64,000 bases of DNA from NCBI RefSeq assembly GCF_042653925.1, contig NZ_JBHSFQ010000005.1, positions 248,001 through 312,000 on the forward strand. The letters run 5' to 3'. The notes beneath the pieces are model-generated. The model was given only the letters and a program-made list of their open reading frames with translations. It made no database searches and was not told the DNA's origin. This document shows, piece after piece, positions 25,792 through 34,865 of the stretch; positions within the stretch are counted from its first letter, which is position 1; every line of letters starts with the position of its first letter. Origin of the DNA: Nocardiopsis_B mangrovi. GTDB taxonomy: Bacteria > Actinomycetota > Actinomycetes > Streptosporangiales > Streptosporangiaceae. The position numbers were made by a program, and so were the translations under genes.

Positions 25792-26196
25792 TCAGGCGGC
25801 GAGCATGAGGGCCCGCGTGCCGCCGGGCGCGTGCGACGCGGTGCGGCCGGGGGCCGCGACCGGAGCCGCCGGCACGGGGGCCATCTCCAGGTGGAGGTAG
25901 TCGAGGAGGTCGATCAGCCGCAGGCCGAGGGCGCGGTGGATCGCCGCGAGCACCTCGGAGGAGGGCTCCTTCCGGCCGCGCTCGATCTCCGACAGGTAGG
26001 GAAGCGACACCTGGGCGGCGTCGGCGACGTCGCGCAGGGTGCGGCCCTGCTCCAGCCGGATGCGGCGCAGTGCGGCGCCGACGAGGTCGCGCATGAGCGG
26101 GTCGCCGCCGGCGGCGGGCCCGTCGGACGGCCGCTCGCGGGGCACCGGGCGCAGGACGGGCGCGTCGGGGACGGCTCTCAGGACGGGCTCGTGCAT
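25792..26196 (-). CDS. popR: PopR/ClgR-family XRE regulator of clpP genes
   Basis: A 134-aa protein. An N-terminal Pro-rich leader of about 35 residues precedes a helix-turn-helix at 38-95 (LRRIRLEQGRTLRDVADAAQ then VSLPYLSEIERGRKEPSSEVL), the pattern of ClgR and PopR. The last residues are ALMLAA. In Streptomyces the two C-terminal alanines of PopR serve, as I recall, as a signal for degradation by ClpP1/ClpP2, so the regulator accumulates and activates clpP3-clpP4 only when ClpP1 is lacking. The ATG at 26196 is chosen because GGAGGA lies 5 nt upstream. It is convergent with the clpP pair and the tandem palindromes at 24.3 kb are its likely target. ClgR itself is the alternative. Confidence 0.8.
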   Translation of the reverse strand: MHEPVLRAVPDAPVLRPVPRERPSDGPAAGGDPLMRDLVGAALRRIRLEQGRTLRDVADAAQVSLPYLSEIERGRKEPSSEVLAAIHRALGLRLIDLLDYLHLEMAPVPAAPVAAPGRTASHAPGGTRALMLAA

Positions 26197-26739
26197 GGGT
26201 TCCTCCGCTGCCGGTCGGCGGTGCCGATGGTCGTATCCACCCTCACCGTAATCCGGGTCGGCCACGGCGACCATGCGCAGGCGGCCCATTCTGCGCCTGG
26301 CATAACGAGCGCGGGGCCGACGGGGCCCGTGCGGTCGGGCCCGGGTTCCAGCGGTCCTCGCACCACCTGCGACGTGTGGGAGTCGCGGGGACCGAGGCGT
26401 TCGACGGTGATCGCGCCGAAGTGCGCAAGCGCTTCCTGGAACGGTCGGACGTTCCGGAGAACGTGGCGGCGTGGGCTCGGGAGACGGGACGGCACCGCGA
26501 TACGGCGTTCGGCCGGCGAGGAGGGCCGGCCGTCGGTCGGTGCGGAGGGCGCGGCAGCGTCCCGGGCCTCCAGGGCGTGCCGCATACGTCCGGCTCGGGC
26601 AGGAGGGGGTGCTCCGGTCGCGTCGTCGGCGCCGCGCCGTCGGGACGGTGCCCGGGCCGGTCGACCGCGCGCGTCGCCGTCGCCGGCGGGCGCCCGCACC
26701 GGCGGGCCCCGCGGTCCGCGGTCCGGCACGGTTTCGGGG
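26197..26739. other. about 540 bp without a supported gene
   Basis: Upstream of the regulator and downstream of the glycosyltransferase, both on the minus strand. Only Arg/Pro-rich shadow frames are open. I see no motif apart from the ribosome-binding site of the regulator. Confidence 0.4.
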
Positions 26740-28047
26740 TCACGCCCCCTTGGCCGCGGTGGGCTCCTCCGCCGTCGCCTGCACCTGCTCCTGTTCCTGT
26801 TCCTTCTCCTTCCGGTTCGCCGCCGCGCGGGTCTCGGAGCCGCGGCGGGGCGCCGGGGGGCGGCGCTCCAGGAGGACGCGCTCGTAGCGCTCCTCGGTCT
26901 GGCGGGCGATCAGCGTCCAGGTGTAGCGGGCCATCGCCCGATCAGCGGCCGCGATGCCGTAGCTCTCCTTGAGCACGGGGTCGGCCAGCAGGGTCCGCAG
27001 CCAGAACGCGAGCGCGCGCGGATCGTCGGGCGGTACGAGGCGGCCGGTGACGTCTTGGATCATGGTGTCGCGGTGGCCGCCGACGTTGGAGGCGATCACC
27101 GGGACTCCGCAGGCCATGGCCTCGACGGTGACCATGCCGAACGGCGTGTTCCAGGGGACATTCACGACGATGTCCGCCGAGCGCAGCAGCGGCGGGACCT
27201 CGGTACGGGCGATCCGGCCGAGGAAGCGCACGCGTTCGGCCACGCCCGCGCGGTCGGCGACGCCGCGCAGCCGCGCCACGTCGGGGTCGCGGTCGAGGTC
27301 GGCGGCCGCCGGGCCACCCGCGATGATCAGCTCGGTGTCGTAGACGATGGGCAGCGTGCGTATGACGGTGTCGACCCCCTCACGCGGTCCGAGTCCGCCG
27401 AGGCAGAGGACCCGGGCCAGGTCGCCGCGGGGCGCGACCGGACCGTCGGGGCGGAAGAGGGTGGTGTCGATGCCGCGGGGCACGACCTCGATCCGGTCGC
27501 CGGGCACACCCCACGATCTCAGCTCGCGGCGCTCCTCGACCGAGGTGGCGATGACGCGCGCGCAGGCGAGCGCGATGGTGCGCTCGGCCTCCGCGCGCTC
27601 CGCCGCGGGCGTCTCGGCGTCGCCCCCGGGGTGGCGGCCGGGGGCGTCCAGGGTGTGGAAGGTCTGCACGAACGGGATGCCGGTCTCGGCCGTGCCGCGG
27701 AGCGCGGCCATACCGCTGGTCCAGGAGTGCGCGTGGACGATGTCGGGCCGCTCGCGGGCGAGGTCGTCGGCGAGCCACGCGCCGAACGCGGGCATGTGCT
27801 CCACCATCCCGTCGGCGGGGACGGCGCGCGCCGGGCCGGCCGGCACGCGGCGGACGCTCACCCCTGGGGCGAACCCGGCTTCGGCCGCGTCCTTGGCGCG
27901 GGCGCGCCGGGTGTAGACGATGACGTCGTGGCCGCGCTCGCCCAAGGCGCGCGCCAGTTCGGCGACGTGCAGGCTCTGCCCGCCGGTGTCCTTGTCCTTG
28001 AGGACGGCGTGCGGGTCGGCGTGTCCGGAAACCATCGCGATCTTCAA
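26740..28047 (-). CDS. GT4-family glycosyltransferase
   Basis: A 435-aa retaining glycosyltransferase of the GT-B fold. The N-terminal Rossmann domain contains DTGGQSLHVAELARALGERG (acceptor-side Gly-rich loop) and HAHSWTSG. The C-terminal domain has the nucleotide-sugar motif PFGMVTVEAMACGVPVIAS (the EX7E motif region) and VPRGIDTTLF. The tail after about residue 400 is charged and Glu/Gln-rich. The TTG at 28047 is preferred to the GTG at 28056 because AGGAGG lies 8 nt before the TTG and would leave no space for the GTG. DxGGQ-type proteins include sucrose-phosphate synthase-like and MshA-like enzymes; the substrate cannot be assigned. Confidence 0.85.
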   Translation of the reverse strand: MKIAMVSGHADPHAVLKDKDTGGQSLHVAELARALGERGHDVIVYTRRARAKDAAEAGFAPGVSVRRVPAGPARAVPADGMVEHMPAFGAWLADDLARERPDIVHAHSWTSGMAALRGTAETGIPFVQTFHTLDAPGRHPGGDAETPAAERAEAERTIALACARVIATSVEERRELRSWGVPGDRIEVVPRGIDTTLFRPDGPVAPRGDLARVLCLGGLGPREGVDTVIRTLPIVYDTELIIAGGPAAADLDRDPDVARLRGVADRAGVAERVRFLGRIARTEVPPLLRSADIVVNVPWNTPFGMVTVEAMACGVPVIASNVGGHRDTMIQDVTGRLVPPDDPRALAFWLRTLLADPVLKESYGIAAADRAMARYTWTLIARQTEERYERVLLERRPPAPRRGSETRAAANRKEKEQEQEQVQATAEEPTAAKGA

Positions 28048-28435
28048 CCGCGCCACCTCCTGGCGTTGGCGGTCCCATCGGCCGTGGAACCGGGCGAGCG
28101 GATACCTCTGCGGTCGGGCCGCGCGGCGGCACCGCTGTGCGGTCCCGGGCCGGGACCGTCACCTGTCCCGCCGGACGGCGGTGCCGGGCCCGTGCCCGGC
28201 GGGTGCGCCGCGGGCGCGGATCCGGGCGCCGGTGCTCCGCGCCCATCTCCCCGCTGCCCGCCCGCAGCGTCCTTCAGCGAGGAAACCGCAGTTCAGCGAC
28301 GCAGAGCGACCCCACTAGATCCGACTATAGTTACCCAGGGTGATGATGCCGGTATGCCCGAGGGTGTTCCGCGGGTCGTGTCCGGTACGCGAGGGCGCGC
28401 GGTTCGGCTCCCCGCTTCGGGGTAGCCGCTCGCGC

Positions 28436-29359
28436 ATGAAAATCGGAGACGCCATCCGCAGGATCGAACGGTCCGCCCGGCTCGACCCCGTAGTGGGGTA
28501 CGCACGTTCCCTGGTCCGCCGTGTGCCCCGCGGGCGCGCGGCCGACACCCTGCACGGTGTCGCGCTGGGCCACCCGATGCACCCGCTGCTGGTGCAGGTG
28601 CCCATCGGCGCGTGGATGTCGGCGACCGTGCTGGACATGTTCCCCGGTACCCGCAGGCCCGCGCTGGGGCTGATCGACCTCGGGGTGGCCGCCGCGCTTC
28701 CGGCGATGGCGGCGGGCGCGCTCGACTGGGCCGAGCAGCATCCGCGCCAGCAGCGCGTCGGCATCGTGCACGCCGTGAGCGCCAAGTGCGGTGTCCTGCT
28801 CTACACGGCCTCGGCGGTGGCGCGGCACCGCGGCCACCAGGGCTGGGGCAGGGCCCTGGGGTTCGCGGGGCTGGGCATGGTGGGCGTGGCCGGGATGCTG
28901 GGCGCCCATATCGCCTACAGCCTCAACGGCGGCGTCAGCCACACCGAACAGGACCGCGACCTGCTGCCCGACGGGTGGCACGACCTCGGCCCGATGGGCG
29001 ACTTCGCCGAGGACACGCCCGTGCGCCGGGTGGTGGGCGGCGTGCCGGTCGTGGTCGTGCGCTCGGACCAGGACGTCCGCGTGCTCACCGAGGCGTGCAG
29101 CCACCTCGGCGGCCCGCTGTCCGACGGAACCGTGGCCGAGGGGTGCATCACCTGTCCCTGGCACGGCAGCACGTTCCGGATGTCGGACGGGTCGGTCGTG
29201 CACGGTCCAGCGACCGCGCCCCAGACGGTCCTGGAGACGCTGGTGGTCAACGGCGTCGTGAGCGTGCGCCGTCCCGACCACGGCTCCGAGCCGCACCACG
29301 ACAGCGCGATTCCGCGCCCGCGCGCCGCCGAGACCGGCCTGCCGACCGGCAGGTCCTGA
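28436..29359 (+). CDS. DUF2231 membrane domain fused to a Rieske [2Fe-2S] domain
   Basis: A 307-aa protein. Residues 40-165 hold four hydrophobic segments of DUF2231, beginning with ALGHPMHPLLVQVPIGAW. Residues 200-290 hold a Rieske domain with the cluster ligands in CSHLGGPL and CPWHGSTF. The fusion is common in actinomycetes and probably forms a membrane electron-transfer unit, perhaps with stress-related partners. The start at 28436 places the first conserved residues near the N terminus; upstream in-frame ATGs at 28340-28373 would add an unusual Arg-rich leader. The ribosome-binding site is weak. Confidence 0.85.
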   Translation: MKIGDAIRRIERSARLDPVVGYARSLVRRVPRGRAADTLHGVALGHPMHPLLVQVPIGAWMSATVLDMFPGTRRPALGLIDLGVAAALPAMAAGALDWAEQHPRQQRVGIVHAVSAKCGVLLYTASAVARHRGHQGWGRALGFAGLGMVGVAGMLGAHIAYSLNGGVSHTEQDRDLLPDGWHDLGPMGDFAEDTPVRRVVGGVPVVVVRSDQDVRVLTEACSHLGGPLSDGTVAEGCITCPWHGSTFRMSDGSVVHGPATAPQTVLETLVVNGVVSVRRPDHGSEPHHDSAIPRPRAAETGLPTGRS

Positions 29360-29586
29360 CGCCCGATCGCGGTGCCCCGCCGGGCCGCCCCCGTTCAGGG
29401 GCCTCGGCCTCCGCGCCCGAACCACTCGTGCGTCGCGGTCTCCCGGCCGTTCCCACCCGGAGCCGGAGGCCGCCGGGGCCCTCGCGCGGACCCGCCGCGG
29501 CGGCCGGACCGGCGGCCGTCCGCTCCAGCGGTGACCGCCGGGCGTACGCGCGCCTTCCGGGCGCCTCGAGTGAAGGTGAGGATCCC

Positions 29587-31710
29587 ATGGACCCTGTCGA
29601 TGCGGCGTCCACCGCGGGGTCCGGCATGCACCAGGTGGAGGCCGCTGTGGGCCACGCGGTGCGCGAGAGCGGGGCCTCCGTGGCCCTGCTGTACCTGCTG
29701 CCGCCGGGCGAAGACGTGCTGCGACTATCCGTGCTGACCGGTGTTCCGGAGCAGATCGCGGCGTCGTGGCTGCAGGTGGCGCTGACCGAGCCGATTCCGG
29801 TGGCCGACGCTGTTCGGGAGCGCCGCCTGATCTGGATCAGCGGCCCCGAGGAGATGGCGCGCACATATCCCCGGCCGGCGCTCGTCCTCCCCTACGACTT
29901 CTCGCTCCTGGCGGCCCCCGTCGTGACCGGCGCCATCGTCTGGGGCGGACTGGTCCTGCTATGGCCCGGCTCGCATCCGCCGCGGTTGCGCCGGGACGAG
30001 CGCGAGCTGGCCGAAGCCACCTGCCGGTCGCTGGGCCGGCTCCTGGAACAGGCCTCGGCGAAAGGGCGACCGGTGCTGCCCGGGAAACGGCCGCGCGTCC
30101 TGCCCTCGGATCACGGCCGTGCCCCCGAGCCGACCGACGGGGCGGCCGCGATCGAGTTCATCTCCCGGCTGCCCGGGGGATCCTGCGCGCTCGACCTCGA
30201 CGGGCGGTTCACGTTCGTCACGCCCGGCGCCGCCGACATGCTCGGAGCCGACGAGGAGCAACTGCTCGGCGCGCTTCCGTGGGAGGCCCTGCCCTGGATG
30301 GACATCGCCGAGGCCGAGGACTGCTACCGGTCGGCGCTCATCAGCCGCTGGCCCACGCGGTTCACCGCTGTCAGGCCACCCGATACCTGGCTGTGCTTCG
30401 AGCTCTATCCCGACGACTCCGGCATCAGCGTCCGCGTCACTCCCGCCGCCGACACCCGGGAGACGCCCGCCCCGCGCCATCCCGCGCAGCCCGCGATGCC
30501 GAGCCGGGCAGCCGTCCTCTACCACTTGATGCACCTGGCCGCCACCCTCACCGAGACGACCGGTGTGCAGGACGTCGTCGACCAGGTCGCCGACCAGCTC
30601 CTGCCCGCTCTCGACGCCGAAGCCATGGCGCTGAACACGGCCGAGGAAGGCCGGCTGAACATCATCGGCTACCGCGGCTACACAGCGGAGCTGATGGCCT
30701 TGTTCGACGCCCTCCCCCTGTCCGCCGACACTCCGGCCGTGCGGGTCATGAACACCGGCGTCCCGAACTTCTTCACGACCTTCGCCGACCTCAAGCGCGC
30801 CTACCCCTCCGTTGTCCAACTGGACGAGATGAGTTCCTGGGCCTTCCTTCCGCTCATCGCGTCCGGGCACCCCATCGGTTCCCTGGTCCTGGCCTACGAC
30901 CGCCCCCGCAACTTCGCCCCGGGAGAGCGCGCCATCCTCACCTCCCTCGCCGGGCTGATCGCCCAGGCCCTGGACCGCGCCCGCCTCTACGACGCCAAGC
31001 GCGACCTCGCCCAGAGCCTCCAGGCCGGCCTCCTCCCCCGGACCCTGCCCCGCCTGCCGGGCATGCACGTCGTCGCGCGCTACCGGCCCGTGGGGCGGGG
31101 CATGGGCGTCGGCGGCGACTTCTACGACCTCATCCGCATCGACGACGCGACCGCCTCCGCGGCCATCGGCGATGTCCAAGGCCACGATGTCGCGGCCGCC
31201 GCTCTGATGGGCCAGGTGCGCACGGCCGTACACGCCCACGCGACCGCGGGCGCGTCGCCCAGCGAGGTCCTCGCCCGAACCAACCGGTTGCTCGCCGATC
31301 TCGACCCGGGCCTGTTCACCAGCTGCGTCTACGCCTCACTCGACCTGTCGCGCCGCCGGGTGCGGCTGGCCAGTGCCGGGCATCCCCCGCCACTGCTGCG
31401 CCACCCCGACGGCCGCGCCGAGATCCTGCGCGTACCGCCCGGTCTGCTGCTCGGCATCTACCCCGACGCCGAGTACTCGACGACCGAGATCGACCTGAAG
31501 CCCGGCGCCCTGCTCGCCCTCTACACCGACGGGCTCGTCGAGGCCCCGGGGATCGACATCGATGAGTCGACCGCGGAGATCGCCGGGCACCTGGCCGGAT
31601 CCGACCCCTCCGACCTGGACGCCGTCGCCGATCAGCTGATCGAGCGCGCCCCCACCCTCAACGATGACATCGCCCTCCTCCTCATCGGAGTCGACCCAAC
31701 GAGCCTGTGA
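29587..31710 (+). CDS. GAF-PAS-GAF-PP2C (SpoIIE/RsbU-type) sensor phosphatase
   Basis: A 707-aa cytosolic protein. A GAF-like domain (about 15-175) is followed by a PAS-like domain (about 185-290, SCALDLDGRFTFVTPGAADML), a second GAF domain (about 305-465) and a linker helix. A C-terminal PP2C-type phosphatase follows (about 480-705) with the metal-binding acidic residues in GGDFYDL, IGDVQGHD, YTDGLVE and NDDIALLLI. Such enzymes dephosphorylate anti-anti-sigma factors and thereby release alternative sigma factors in response to signals. The ATG at 29587 follows GGTGAGGA. The open frame extends far upstream over the Rieske gene but has no protein-like content there. Confidence 0.88.
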   Translation: MDPVDAASTAGSGMHQVEAAVGHAVRESGASVALLYLLPPGEDVLRLSVLTGVPEQIAASWLQVALTEPIPVADAVRERRLIWISGPEEMARTYPRPALVLPYDFSLLAAPVVTGAIVWGGLVLLWPGSHPPRLRRDERELAEATCRSLGRLLEQASAKGRPVLPGKRPRVLPSDHGRAPEPTDGAAAIEFISRLPGGSCALDLDGRFTFVTPGAADMLGADEEQLLGALPWEALPWMDIAEAEDCYRSALISRWPTRFTAVRPPDTWLCFELYPDDSGISVRVTPAADTRETPAPRHPAQPAMPSRAAVLYHLMHLAATLTETTGVQDVVDQVADQLLPALDAEAMALNTAEEGRLNIIGYRGYTAELMALFDALPLSADTPAVRVMNTGVPNFFTTFADLKRAYPSVVQLDEMSSWAFLPLIASGHPIGSLVLAYDRPRNFAPGERAILTSLAGLIAQALDRARLYDAKRDLAQSLQAGLLPRTLPRLPGMHVVARYRPVGRGMGVGGDFYDLIRIDDATASAAIGDVQGHDVAAAALMGQVRTAVHAHATAGASPSEVLARTNRLLADLDPGLFTSCVYASLDLSRRRVRLASAGHPPPLLRHPDGRAEILRVPPGLLLGIYPDAEYSTTEIDLKPGALLALYTDGLVEAPGIDIDESTAEIAGHLAGSDPSDLDAVADQLIERAPTLNDDIALLLIGVDPTSL

Positions 31711-31854
31711 CGGGTCCTCCTCCGAGACGCCCCACGGCGCGCGCCCACGTCTCGCCGGAATTCCAGCGCGTCCCGAGCTCGTCCGGACCGGCGGTGTGCG
31801 GGCGGCCGTTGCGTGTCCCCGCGGTCGGAACCCGTCACCGCGCTCTCGCGCCGG

Positions 31855-34473
31855 TCATCCGGCGGCCTGGTCCTCTGCGCCCGGGGCGGGGCCGGCGCCG
31901 GATGATTCCGGCGGGCGGTCCGTGCCGGGCTCCCCGGTCGCCTCCGGTCCGTTGCCCTCCGCGCGGGTCACGGTGAACTTCAGGCCGTCGTCGCCCGTGC
32001 CCGCGCGTACCCGGTCGCCGGGGCTGACTTCGCCGTTGAGCAGCATCGACGAGAGCCGGTTGCCGACGTGGCGCTGGATGGTGCGGGCGAGCGGCCGGGC
32101 CCCGAACTCGGGCTGGTGCCCCTTCTCGGCGATCCAGCGCACGGCGTCGTCGGTGAAGGAGATCATGACGTCCTGTGCGCGCAGCCGCCGCCGGGTGGCG
32201 TCGAGCATGAGGCGGGTGATCCGGTTCAGCTCGTCCTCGCCGAGCTGGGAGAAGACGATGATCTCGTCGATCCGGTTGAGGAATTCGGGCCGGAACTCGT
32301 CGCGCAGCCGCCCCATGATGCGGTCCCGCTGGGGCTCGCCCCCGCCGCCGCGGCCCCCGGTGAAGCCGATGGGCCCGCTGCCGGTGATGAACTCCGAGCC
32401 GAGGTTGCTCGTCATGATGACCACGACGTTGCGGAAGTCGACGGTGCGGCCCTGGCCGTCGGTGAGCCGCCCGTCGTCGAGCAGTTGCAGCAGCAGGTTG
32501 AAGATGTCGGGGTGCGCCTTCTCGATCTCGTCGAGCAGGATGACGCAGTAGGGCTGGCGGCGCACGGCCTCGGTCAGCCGGCCCGCCTCCTCGTAGCCGA
32601 CGTAGCCGGGCGGGGCGCCCACCAGGCGGCTGACGGTGTGGCGCTCCTGGAACTCGCTCATGTCGAACCGGAGCATGCTGTCCTGGGAGCCGAACAGCGC
32701 CTCGGCCAGCGCGCGGGCCAGTTCGGTCTTGCCGACACCGGTGGGGCCGAGGAACAGGAAGCTGCCGATGGGGCGGTCCGGCGGGGCCAGCCCGGCGCGC
32801 GAGCGGCGGATCGCCTCGGCGACCGCCGTCACCGCCTCGTGCTGGCCGATGACGCGGGTGTGCAGCCGCTCCTCCAGCTCGGTGAGGCGTTCCCGCTCCT
32901 CCTCGGTGAGCCGGGCGACGGGGATGCCGGTCGCGCGGGAGACGACCTCGGCGACGTCCTGCACCCCGACCTCGGGCACCTGGGCGGGCTCGGAGCTGCG
33001 GGCCTTGGCGATGGCCTCCTTGACCCGCTGGATCTCGTCGCGCGCCTCGGTGGCGCGCTCGAAGTCCTCATTGCGGACGGCCTCGTCCTTGCCGGCCTCC
33101 AGGTCGCGCAGGCGCTGCTCCAGTTCGCGCAGGTCGACGCTGGGCGTCTTGGTGCGCAGCCGCACCCGCGCCCCGGCCTGGTCGACGAGGTCGATGGCCT
33201 TGTCGGGCAGGAACCGGTCGGTGATGTAGCGGTCCGACAGCTCGGCGGCGGCCACGAGCCCTTCGTCGCTGAAGCGGACCTGGTGGTGGGCCTCGTAGCG
33301 GTCGCTCAGCCCGCGCAGGATCTCGATGGTGTCGTCGATGCCGGGCTCGGAGATGATGACCGGCTGGAAGCGCCGTTCGAGTGCGGCGTCCTTCTCGATG
33401 TTCTGCCGGTACTCGTCGAGGGTGGTGGCGCCGATGACGTGCAGCTCGCCCCGCGCCAGGGCGGGCTTGAGGATGTTGCCCGCGCTCATGGCGCCCTCGG
33501 CGCCGCCGGCGCCGACCACCAGGTGGAGTTCGTCGATGAAGATCAGCATCCGGTCGGCGTTGGCGCGGATCTCCTCGATCAGCTTCTTCACCCGCTCCTC
33601 GAAGTCGCCGCGGTAGCGGGTGCCGGCCACCACCCCGGCGAGGTCGAGCTGGATCAGCCGGCGGCCGCTCAGCGTCTCGGGGACCTCGTCGTCGGCGATC
33701 CGCTGGGCGATCCCCTCGACGATCGCGGTCTTGCCGACCCCGGGGTCGCCGATGAGGACGGGGTTGTTCTTCCGGCGGCGTGCCAGGACCTCGATGGTCT
33801 GCTCGACCTCCTCGTCGCGGCCGACCACCGGGTCGAGCCGCCCCTCGGCCGCCAGGGCGGTCATGTCGGTGCCGTGCTCGTCGAGGTTGGGGGTCTGGCT
33901 GGGGGCTTCGGCGCCCGGCGCGGCGGGCGCCCCGCCGTTGCCGCGGCGGGCGGAGCGGGCGGCCCCCTGGAGGGAGTCGGGGGTGACGCCGGAGTCGCCG
34001 AGCATCCGGCCGGTGGGCGATTCCGCGTTGAGCGCGAGGGCGAAGAGCAGGTGCTCGGGCGCGATGTAGGGGCGGCCCAGGGCGCGGGCGATCTGGTGGG
34101 CGTCGAGCAGGGCGCGCTTGGCGGCGGGGGTCAGCATCGGCACGCCGGGGCCCGCGCCGGGCGCGTGCTCGGCCTCGCTGGACGCCTCGCGTTCGAGGTC
34201 GCCGGGGTCGGCGCCGGCGCGGACCACCAGTTCCCGGGCGGGCGCGTAGCGCAGGACGGCCCACAGCAGGTGGGCGGCGTCGAGGTCGGTGTGGTCGGCC
34301 TCGGTGGCCCGTGACAGCGCCTCGGAGACGACTTCGCGCGCCTCCCCGTCCATGAGCCGCGACAGGTCGACGCGCTGGGCGTTGCGGCGCGCTCCCCCCG
34401 GCCCGAAGAAGCGTGCCAGGAACTCGTCGAAGGACCGCGGGTCGTACCCGCCGGCCCCGGGGTCGTGCGTCAT
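31855..34473 (-). CDS. ClpC-type AAA+ ATPase (Clp protease ATP-binding subunit)
   Basis: An 872-aa Hsp100 unfoldase. It has an N-terminal Clp-N double repeat (about 35-180), an AAA-1 module with Walker A GDPGVGKT at about 242-249, and a middle region containing a UVR-like segment (FERATEARDEIQRVKEA). The AAA-2 module has GPTGVGKTELARALAE and the Walker B region ILLDEIEKAHPD, and a D2-small domain follows. The UVR-like middle segment and the absence of a long ClpB coiled coil favour ClpC over ClpB. The tail is Gly/Pro-rich. The ATG at 34473 follows AAAGGAG. It may partner the ClpP3/P4 proteases encoded about 7 kb away, but no shared operator was seen. Confidence 0.88.
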   Translation of the reverse strand: MTHDPGAGGYDPRSFDEFLARFFGPGGARRNAQRVDLSRLMDGEAREVVSEALSRATEADHTDLDAAHLLWAVLRYAPARELVVRAGADPGDLEREASSEAEHAPGAGPGVPMLTPAAKRALLDAHQIARALGRPYIAPEHLLFALALNAESPTGRMLGDSGVTPDSLQGAARSARRGNGGAPAAPGAEAPSQTPNLDEHGTDMTALAAEGRLDPVVGRDEEVEQTIEVLARRRKNNPVLIGDPGVGKTAIVEGIAQRIADDEVPETLSGRRLIQLDLAGVVAGTRYRGDFEERVKKLIEEIRANADRMLIFIDELHLVVGAGGAEGAMSAGNILKPALARGELHVIGATTLDEYRQNIEKDAALERRFQPVIISEPGIDDTIEILRGLSDRYEAHHQVRFSDEGLVAAAELSDRYITDRFLPDKAIDLVDQAGARVRLRTKTPSVDLRELEQRLRDLEAGKDEAVRNEDFERATEARDEIQRVKEAIAKARSSEPAQVPEVGVQDVAEVVSRATGIPVARLTEEERERLTELEERLHTRVIGQHEAVTAVAEAIRRSRAGLAPPDRPIGSFLFLGPTGVGKTELARALAEALFGSQDSMLRFDMSEFQERHTVSRLVGAPPGYVGYEEAGRLTEAVRRQPYCVILLDEIEKAHPDIFNLLLQLLDDGRLTDGQGRTVDFRNVVVIMTSNLGSEFITGSGPIGFTGGRGGGGEPQRDRIMGRLRDEFRPEFLNRIDEIIVFSQLGEDELNRITRLMLDATRRRLRAQDVMISFTDDAVRWIAEKGHQPEFGARPLARTIQRHVGNRLSSMLLNGEVSPGDRVRAGTGDDGLKFTVTRAEGNGPEATGEPGTDRPPESSGAGPAPGAEDQAAG

Positions 34474-34708
34474 CGGTGGCTCCTTTCGGGTGCGGACCCG
34501 GCGAAAGGAGCGGAGCACCGCCGCGGCCGTACCGGAGGGCCGGTGGGTGTGCCCGTGACGCCGGGCCGTCGGAGACGACGGCTACCCAGGCGACATTGGG
34601 CGAAACGGGAGGTACCGGACCCCGCGGCGGGCCGGACCGCGAGCGTTCCCGACCCGGATGCGGGAGGACGGCGCGCACGCGGACCGGCCCCCGCCTGGTC
34701 AGGCGATA

Positions 34709-34727
34709 TGAGCCTAGGCTAACCTAA
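34709..34727 (+). promoter_or_regulatory. iron box (DtxR/IdeR/DmdR-type operator)
   Basis: The sequence TGAGCCTAGGCTAACCTAA matches 16 of 19 positions of the consensus TTAGGTTAGGCTAACCTAA. It lies 139 bp before the siderophore-binding protein start, so an iron-dependent repressor should silence the gene when iron is plentiful. Confidence 0.8.
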
Positions 34728-34865
34728 GCCCGATCGCCGCGGCCGGGCGCTACCGCCCCCGGTCCGGCGGCCGGCCGCCCCCGCGCGACGGCCCGAAGGC
34801 GCGTCCGCCCCCCGCACGCGGAACCTCCGGCGGCCCGGCTCAGGCAGATGACAGGAGAACACCCG

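Noticed and set aside
25831..28425. An 864-codon plus-strand frame across the regulator and glycosyltransferase genes
   Set aside because: The composition is that of a shadow frame, and the minus-strand genes in the same place have clear domains and ribosome-binding sites.
32068..34314. A 748-codon plus-strand frame opposite the ClpC-type gene
   Set aside because: Asp/Val/Leu/Gly-rich antisense frame with no motif; the minus-strand AAA+ gene is certain.
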